From the NCBI GenBank assembly GCA_012295275.1, contig CM022676.1:7910531-7974530 (forward strand): a stretch of DNA of 64,000 bases, read 5' to 3'. The notes under the pieces were generated by a model. It made no database searches, was not told the origin of the DNA, and saw nothing but the letters and a program-made list of their open reading frames with translations. This DNA is from Chrysomallon squamiferum. Lineage: Eukaryota; Mollusca; Gastropoda; Neomphalida; Peltospiridae. Position numbers and translations under genes: made by a program. This document shows, one piece after another, positions 56,647 through 64,000 of the stretch (position 1 is the first letter of the stretch; each line of letters begins with the position of its first letter).

Positions 56647-57152
56647 TATTATTATACGTCGAACAAACAACACTCATTCAATAGTTTACAGTTTATTAAG
56701 AAAAAATCATCTCTTAATTTTCTCTTTCTCTCTCAGATTTGTTTTTGCTGAGTAGTGTTAATCATTTATTCATTCATCTGTCTTTCTTTTTATCAGTGTG
56801 TTGATCTGTGAATTAACACATTCTTCCACCCATCAGTCTATCCTCGAAATGCATGCGCACTTACATAGATTTAAAATACTAGCACACTTGATAAAAATAA
56901 CTACCTCTGCCGCCATATTGATTTTGTTAATTGCTAATATTTGTAAAACAAGAAGTAAATTTTCCTATTCTGAAGTGAAAACATTTCGTGAATATTCGAA
57001 TACAAAGAAGTAACGCATAATACAAACGTAGTGCTGACGAGAATTTTTATATTTAGATGCTTAGTAGAAACCAAAACAAGGAAGAAATTAAAACGAAAGT
57101 AGCTTAAAAGGTATAATTTTTATTAACGACAGTTAAAACTAAAATACTGAAA
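53793..57152 (+). repeat. Tandem first-exon/first-intron units upstream of R7
   Basis: The units share AT-rich intron DNA (…GATTACGTTGATAA…GTGAATTCA repeats), a CTGGTGTGCTGTAACT block, GT and TTA microsatellites and the leader. Unit 2 has additional internal copies of a GATTACGTTGATAACGCAG-type unit of about 50 bp (55580-55770). Confidence 0.75.
55024..55438 (+). promoter_or_regulatory. Extra upstream cassette 2 of R7 with intact first exon
   Basis: A second copy with its first exon at 55381-55438, encoding the same protein sequence as cassette 1. The period to cassette 1 is 1646 bp and to cassette 3 1772 bp (ATG to ATG). Confidence 0.6.
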
Positions 57153-57210
57153 ATGAGTTGTAAGTTGTTCTGTGTGTTCGTCTTGCTGGGATGTGTATTG
57201 TACGTACACG
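57153..57210 (+). CDS. R7 exon 1: signal peptide
   Basis: 58 nt. MSCKLFCVFVLLGCVLYVH, donor GGTATGT. It is the nearest of three first exons to the Ig1 exon. Confidence 0.83.
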
Positions 57211-58054
57211 GTATGTATTTTATATTTATATTATTTATCTCTATGTGAAGTGATCTCATTTAGGAAATGTGAAATAAGAGAGAGGTCGCCATTACGTATG
57301 GATGACGGTTATTATCCGGAATGTAGAAAGTTTTCATAAATAGTCCTAATTTCGTGATTACGTTTATAACGCAGTACACCTTAATCCAGACAATTCAGGA
57401 TTACGTTGATAAGACAGATCACATTAATACCGTGAATTCATGATTATAATGATGGGATCACTTCATAAATAAAATTGTGATTTAATAACACTTCATTTCT
57501 TACTGGGAATTAATTTATATATTTGTTTCCTAACCAGCTTAGATGTAGGCTTTCTCTATATAATTTCTCTGTATACTAGACAGCAGAAGTTTCTTTTTCT
57601 TTATTTAATTTTTGACGCAAAACGTTACATAGGTTAAACGCAAATGAAAAGCAATTATGATTATATAAAGTAATTTAATACAATATAATATAATATGATA
57701 CAATATGATATTATATGACGTAATGTAGTGTAATATAAATCAGTGTTAAGTAATGTATCTCACTGTAAAATAATATCTGACAGTGATTATTAAATTATCA
57801 ACTATATATAAAATGAATTACAGTGTATCATTATAACCTAGGCACTAAGCATGTTTGTCAAGTTTTGTATCTTAAATTGTGACGTGACTGATCAGTTTCA
57901 CTCTGTTATGTTGTAACTCTACACTCTAATCAAATCCAGCCATGCATCCGAGAGGACGCACAAAATATGTAACCCAGCATATCTTATATGCCTTCTGCCA
58001 ATTTACTGTATTTTGTTCTGTTGTGTTCGGTTTAAACGGGAGTGCTTGTTTGTG

Positions 58055-58137
<83 letters not shown>

Positions 58138-60052
58138 GTATATATCTGTACGTAATAGGTCTAAGTCGGTAAAGTCCGTGTGTGTATACACCTATATAAT
58201 ATATAATTACATAAATATGTTACAAAAAGATAAAAACACAAAAGTGTTAATTTAATTTGTTTATTTATTTTATTTATTTTCATTTATTTTTTTACTATTT
58301 TATTTTATTTTATTTCTAATTTAAGGTCAGCATTATAAATTAAAAACATCAGGAAGATATGCAATTGTTGGATCACCTTTTACTTTTACCTGTCAAGGAA
58401 ATGGTTCTCCTATAATTACCTGGTTTGCGAATAATACAGAATACAGGATGAAAGTACAGGGAAAATACGGTCACTGTGAATTGTTTGGTGAACATCCAAA
58501 AGAATACAACTTTTTTTGTTCCGATGTTTTAAATATCCTGATAATAAAATATGTCAAACTCAGTCAACAAGGAACTGTGTGGAGATGTGGAGATGATGGA
58601 GGACACAGCAATGAAATAAAACTTGAAGTGAGAGGTAAAATTAACTTAATTATTATTAATATTATTATTGTACCTATTACATGTTGTCAAAAAAAAAGCA
58701 ACGAAATAAAACTGAAAGTGAGAATAAAAATATGTACTCTTAATGATAACAGCGATAAATTTAATAAAACAAAACAGTTCTGGAAGTCAGACGTATTATT
58801 AGTTTATGTTTATAATTATCTTTCTAGGAAATATGTACTTTTAATTAGAATTAAAATCTCAGTAAAATGAAACAATGCTGTAACTCAATTGTTTTTTCTG
58901 TGTTATGTCTATAATTATCATTTTAAGAAATATGTACTGTTGCTGATAAGTAAACAATACATATCAATAAAAGACAATAATACGTCAAAAACCTTTATTT
59001 TTATAGATTATAATTACAGGTGATAAGACTTATTAGTGTATTTTAACTTTTAAGTCAGTTTATATTTTTACATGAAAAGGTGTCCAGCCTAATTATATGC
59101 TTAAACAGATACGTACGTAAAAAATAACTTACGTATATGAAGATATATTTTTGAAATAATACATGTGTTCATATTTATATATAGAATATTTTAAATTTAA
59201 GCTTGAAGTGAGAGGTAAAATTAACTTAATTATTATTAATATTATTGTTGTACCTATTAAATGTTGTTTCAAAAAAGCAATGAAATAAATCTGAAAGTGA
59301 GAGGTAAAATTAAGTTATTTATTATTAATATTATTATTGTACCTATTAAATGTTGTTTAAGTAAGTAATGAAAATAGGCTTTAAGTGAAACTGAAAGTGA
59401 GAAGTAAAAATATGTACTGTTAGTGATAACTAAGCGATAAACTGAATAAATCAAGATAGTACTGGAAGTCAGACGTGTTATCTGTTTTATGTTTATAATT
59501 ATTTTTCTAGGAAATATGTACTTTTAATAAAAATTAAAATCTCAGTCAAACAAAACCATACTGTAGCTCAGTTGTTTTATCAGATGTATGTCAATAATTT
59601 TCATTTTAGGAGATAAGTACTGTTAATGGTAATTAAACAATATACTCAATAAAATAAAACAATACTTGAAATCAGAGATCAAAAATCTTTATTGTTTATA
59701 AATTATAATTTCTAATATATTTTAACATTAAAGTAAGTATATATTCTTACATGAAAATATGTCCAGCATAATTATACGCTTAAACAGATACGTACGTATA
59801 CACTAACTAACTTATCTGCAGATATATTTTTTAAATTAATTTAGTAGTAGTAGTAGTATCACAACTATCAACATTATCTTCATAATAACAAAAATAATAA
59901 GAAGAAATAGAAGAAGGAGAAGAAGAAAAAGAGGAAGAATAATGACAACAACAACAGTATCAGCAGCGATAAGAATAATAATGATGGCTATGATGAGGAG
60001 AATCATGTTGATAATTACAAAAATTTACTTTTTAGCTTTTATTTATTTATTT

Positions 60053-60097
<45 letters not shown>

Positions 60098-60500
60098 TTA
60101 TTTGTTATTATTATTTTTTTTATTTTTTTATTTATTTGTTTATTTATTTATTTGTTTGTTTGTTTTTTTTTTTATTTATTTTTTTTTTTTTTATCTATCA
60201 CAGACGGTCCCGGTAGCTCACTTCGAGTCAATTCTTCATCTGACATCACTGTGGAGGAAGGAAATGACGTCACAATATCATGCGAAGCTGACTGTTTTAT
60301 CAAATGCCTTTACAGATGGGAACTGACCAGTCAGACTCTCAGTAACAACGGACTACTAGCACTGACTAATATCACGAGACGTCAAGATGGCGTCTACACA
60401 TGCATTGCTGTTAATCCGGATACAAACCAAACAGCACATAAACAAATTATTATTAATGTTGAGAGTAAGTTTTAATTCGTTTTATTTCGCATCTAATGAC

Positions 60501-60596
<96 letters not shown>

Positions 60597-61644
60597 ATGT
60601 GTGTCTATATATTGTATATATGTGTGTATGTATGTATGTATACATGTATGTGTATGTATCTATGTATGAATATATACACACACACACACATTCTCTCTTA
60701 CATAATTATATATTTACAAATATTTAGATAGTGAGTTTGTGCTTGGATGAAAGGATGGACGCATCTGTGGATAGACTGACGTAATGAATGAAAGAAAAAT
60801 CAGACAGAGAAACTGATGGACACAGACAGAGTTACGGATAAATAGAGAATTATAGAAAAGAAAAGAGATGTGTAAAATCAGAATGGTTGATGTAGAAAGT
60901 GTGAAATAAATAAATAAACAAACAATAATTAACTGAAAGATACCTTAACTAAGGAAATAAAAAAAACTAGCTACTCTCTGATGATATATTAATAATAGCA
61001 AATACAAATTACCTGCCTATTTAATGTTTATAAATAATATATTAATTTAATCTCACGTATTTATTTTTATTAATGAATTTTCAGGCGCTGTTAAAGTCAG
61101 CAGTCATCTTGGAACAGGAATTGGCATCGGTTTTGGAACTTGCTTTGCTCTGTTCGTTATTATCATTGTCGTTGTTCTCTTCTTCCGATACACAAAAAGT
61201 ATTTATTTGTTTATTTATTTATTTGTTTGTTTGTTTGTTTAATTTTATTGTCTATTCTTTATTTATTTGTTTGTTTGTTTGTTTAATTTTATTGTCTATT
61301 CTTTATTTATTTGTTTGTTTGTTTGTTTAATTGTATTGTCTATTCTTTATTTATTTATTCATTCATCATTTTGTTCGTTCGCTCATTTATTCATTCATTC
61401 ATGCCATTGTTTCTTTATTGTTTGTATGTTTATTTGTTTCATTTTTATTTTATTGTTTTGATTTTATATTCTTTCTTTATGTATTCTTTCATCCATTTGC
61501 TCGTGCGTTTATTATTTCCTTCATTTTTTTTTGTTTCTTTATTAGTATGTACATTTGCTGATATGTTTTAGTATTTGAATTACACTTTCCTATAATGCCA
61601 CCTGATAATGATATGGCTGACATAAATTAAAAAAATATATATTA

Positions 61645-61677
<33 letters not shown>

Positions 61678-62070
61678 AGGAGAAATAATGGCTACTTCGA
61701 ACCAGGAAAGGTAAATTGATTAATATATTTCTATTACTGATCTTTCTATCTGTAAAGTATATTCATGTGTCTATGTATATATCTATGTATGTATGTGTAT
61801 GTATTTCTGTATGTACGTATGTGTGTGTATGTACATGTCTACGTATATAATATGTATGTGTGTATATAATATATGTATGTATGAGGAGTGTAAGATATGT
61901 GTATAGGTATGTGTGTTTGCATTCCTTTGTTTTCCTCGGATTATTACATCAATGTCTGTGTAATACATATTGTTTAACTTTTATAAAAATATATTTTTGT
62001 GTGTGTGTCAAATTTCAGAATCAGCACAAATGAACATGATTGGTACAGTGTTGTTTCGGATTCTGGTAAG

Positions 62071-62130
<60 letters not shown>

Positions 62131-63046
62131 TAGACACATCCACACACTCTTACACAATGCACAGCGATGTTTACCTCGTGTGTCAGTGTCTTTCCGAATG
62201 TTGTCTATGTGCAGATTCTTATCAGAGAATATAAGTCAGAGAATATTCAAATCCTAAAATACTCAAAAATACATAAATAAATGCATATTCATACACATAC
62301 TTACTATGTGTACCTATGTACATACACACATCGATGTATCTCTAAAAACACATCCTTATGTGTATATGCATAGAGTGAGAGATGAGTTATATGTAAAAAC
62401 ATACACTTAAACATTCACTTTTTAAATTGTTATACATTTGAGTTTTTGTGCTCGCACTCGTGTATTTGTATATGTGGTTTATTTTATATATATATATATA
62501 TTGTTTATATATTGTTTTATATATATTGTTCTGTTGTAGAAATGTATATTTTATAAATCTGTGAACGCTTCTATATAATGTTTATAATATATATATATGT
62601 ACTCACACACACATACACGTATTAATGCGATTATTGTTATCTATGCACGATCATTATATAAATGAAAACATAATTACATTCCATTTTCAGATAAGGAGAC
62701 TGCACCAGCAGCTGAACATGAAGATACAGAGAATCCATATTCTTCTATAGAGAAAAGACTAAATGACGCCCGAGAAACCGTCATAACGCCTGATAGTAAG
62801 TGAATTGATATTAATGAATGGTAAAGAAGAAAACAAATATTGTTTCTTAATCATAGGCCTCGTCAGACACTTTGACAAAAAAAGAAACAAGGTTAATGAA
62901 ATATAAAGCTAAATTCTGTAGACAACAAACTAAAACTGAATATCAAATCCGAACTAGCCTGTATACATACATACATACATACACATCGAAACAGCTATAG
63001 AAACACATTCTTACGTCTGTGTTTATGTATGTATGTGTGTGTGTTT

Positions 63047-63127
<81 letters not shown>

Positions 63128-63441
63128 CAGATATGTATATAAATAGATAGGTATATATACAGATAGAGATAATATATATATATATACACTTAATCATACT
63201 GACTTTTTAAGTTATATGTGTGTATGCGCGAGTGTGTATTTATTTATATATACACACGCATACACATACATTATTGCGATTATTGTTTACCTCCATACAT
63301 GACAACTTTTATATAAACTAAAACATAATTTCATTTCATGTTTCAGACAATCAGACAGAGAGGCCAACTTTATATCAAGATACGGAGAATCCTTATTATC
63401 CAGTATACATCCAACGCGCTCCTGCTACAAGAAATAAGTGA
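57153..63441 (+). CDS. R7: complete two-Ig membrane receptor with tyrosine-motif tail
   Basis: Eight exons join in frame: 57153-57210, 58326-58634, 60204-60464, 61085-61198, 61680-61710, 62019-62065, 62691-62795 and 63347-63441 (TGA). They sum to 1020 nt, 339 residues. The order is signal peptide (1-20), Ig1 subtype a (21-122), Ig4-type subtype b (123-209), TM exon (210-247) and tail. Ig2 and Ig3 exons are absent from the 58635-60203 intron, so this is a compact a-b member. Tail sites are WYSVV, NPYSSI and NPYYPVY. The tail ending is of the same type as R6 and R4 rather than R1 and R2. Two further first exons upstream may provide alternative starts. Confidence 0.83.
58326..58634 (+). CDS. R7 exon 2: Ig1 (subtype a)
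   Basis: 309 nt with FTFTCQGN, ITWFANN, HCELF, FFCSD and TVWRCG. The segment between the core strands is unlike R6 and closest to R4. Confidence 0.87.
58635..60203. repeat. R7 intron 2 with repeated exon-end fragments
   Basis: The last part of the Ig1 exon plus donor and intron start (GAAGTGAGAGGTAAAATTAA) recurs at about 59203-59225 and 59293-59318. A TA run lies at 60058-60092. No Ig2 or Ig3 exon remains. Confidence 0.6.
60204..60464 (+). CDS. R7 exon 3: Ig4-type (subtype b)
   Basis: 261 nt with DGPGSSLRV, ISCEADCFIKCLYRW and VYTCIAVNPD. Confidence 0.88.
60503..60594. repeat. GA microsatellite
   Basis: A GA run in the intron after the subtype-b exon. Confidence 0.97.
61085..61198 (+). 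CDS. R7 exon 4: transmembrane segment
   Basis: 114 nt. A Gly-rich entry (GTGIGIGFGT) is followed by the helix CFALFVIIIVVVLFF and RYTK. Confidence 0.84.
61680..61710 (+). CDS. R7 exon 5: juxtamembrane mini-exon
   Basis: 31 nt, EIMATSNQER. It shifts phase from 1 to 2 and is matched by the next exon. Confidence 0.7.
62019..62065 (+). CDS. R7 exon 6: WYSVV tail exon
   Basis: 47 nt, ISTNEHDWYSVVSDS. It has Asp at -2 of the tyrosine, so it is weaker as an ITIM than the R6 copy. Confidence 0.75.
62074..62130. repeat. CA microsatellite
   Basis: A CA run begins just after the donor of R7 exon 6. Confidence 0.96.
62691..62795 (+). CDS. R7 exon 7: tail module with NPYSSI
   Basis: 105 nt, phase 1-1. 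KETAPAAEHEDTENPYSSI is followed by VITPD. Very close to R6 exon 48741-48845. Confidence 0.78.
63047..63130. repeat. GATA microsatellite
   Basis: A GATA run in the last R7 intron. Confidence 0.97.
63347..63441 (+). CDS. R7 exon 8: last tail exon
   Basis: 95 nt ending TGA. TERPTLYQDTENPYYPVYIQ gives an NPYY (NPxY-type) site and YPVY. Confidence 0.77.
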
Positions 63442-64000
63442 ATGATAAAGAAGAAAACAAGTTTATTTGTAAATCATACTCTTCTTAAGACACATTCCTA
63501 AAAAATTAAAAAAGGTTAAATTGTTAAAAGTGACTTTATTAAAATATAAGGACTATATATATTCAGTTTCTACACTGACACCAAATTTGAACTGTGTAAA
63601 TAGCTGCCTGTGAAGAAAGTTATAAACATTTCAATGAGTTCCAAATCGCGAATTTCTATCATTCATTACCATTGTGTTAACTGTGACCGTAACTAAGTTG
63701 AAATTTCGTCAGATTTATCACATAAAATTGACGTATTTACAAACTGACACATTACAAAAAAATAAACAAATTTTGGTCAATCGCAGTAATATCTTCCCGC
63801 GATGATGTCCAAGAAATGAAATTTTGTTCATATTCGCACTTTTTTTTAGTTTTTTTATTTCTTTCTTTCTCTGACGTAGGATAATGACCTCAAGAAAGTG
63901 TCTCTTTTCTTGCATGACAAAAGAAATGAAGTTCATGTCTGATAATGGAAAAATAAATCTAGATTTACAGATATTTATACTAACAAGAACATTTACTCTA
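63442..64000. other. R7 3' flank
   Basis: It holds the family 3'-flank block (63600-63700). From about 63620 to the window end it is repeated, inverted, at 27130-27505. Confidence 0.7.

Noticed and set aside
58635-60203. Hidden Ig2 or Ig3 exons in R7
   Set aside because: No DGPGTS, GPPNLRG or second WRC core is present in any frame of this intron.

Overview
The window is AT-rich animal nuclear DNA. It has spliced genes with GT-AG introns, dense microsatellites (CT, CA, TA, GATA, TACA and TTA runs), Tc1-like and LTR-type transposon remnants, and a 200-N assembly gap at 27506-27705. Nothing in it is prokaryotic. The repeat style (ACAT/GATA/CA-TA microsatellites, Tc1 elements) and the expanded immunoglobulin-receptor family fit an invertebrate such as a mollusc or another lophotrochozoan. 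That placement is a guess; the sequence alone does not name the species.

Every recognisable host gene belongs to one family of single-pass membrane receptors, here named R1 to R7 from left to right. The exon plan is: a 58-nt signal-peptide exon, up to four exons each coding one Ig-like domain, a transmembrane exon, two tiny exons, then one to several ~105-nt tail exons carrying tyrosine motifs. Nearly all exons are phase 1-1, so they can be gained, lost or shuffled without breaking frame. Ig1 and Ig3 are one domain subtype (core ending VWRC) and Ig2 and Ig4 another (C-x3-C-x3-C before the core Trp), so the ectodomain reads a-b-a-b. Some tail motifs match the ITIM consensus (VPYDVL, SSYSSL, VAYDVL, VSYSVV) and one matches ITSM (TVYYHV), which suggests SH2-phosphatase or adaptor signalling.

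Layout: R1 (460-8720, minus) is complete, about 567 codons, a-b-a-b. A Tc1-like relic lies at about 10.1-11.3 kb. R2 (12521-21975, minus) has four Ig exons and a tail built from several repeated exons, has two LTR-like insertions in its introns and lacks a visible signal exon. R3 (24876-25698, plus) is a decayed two-exon relic. After the gap come R4 (29416-35977, plus), which has a broken signal exon and tail, R5 (37842-38092, plus), an orphan Ig3 fragment, and a second Tc1-like relic (about 39.7-41.0 kb, opposite orientation). R6 (42143-50762, plus) is complete, a-b-a-b, with a tandemly duplicated first-exon/Ig1 cassette. R7 (57153-63441, plus) is complete but short, a-b only, and is preceded by two extra copies of its promoter/first-exon cassette.

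The left half (R1, Tc1, R2) and the right half (R4, Tc1, R6) mirror each other about an axis near 26.2-26.4 kb, so the region looks like a large inverted duplication of a two-gene unit. The Ig2-Ig3 block of R1 and R6 is essentially identical, while their membrane-distal Ig1 exons differ mainly by amino-acid-changing substitutions and the flanking introns are well conserved. A diversified distal domain, homogenised inner domains, modular tyrosine tails and an unstable inverted/tandem arrangement are the features expected of an innate-immune or allorecognition receptor cluster. That function is inferred, not shown.
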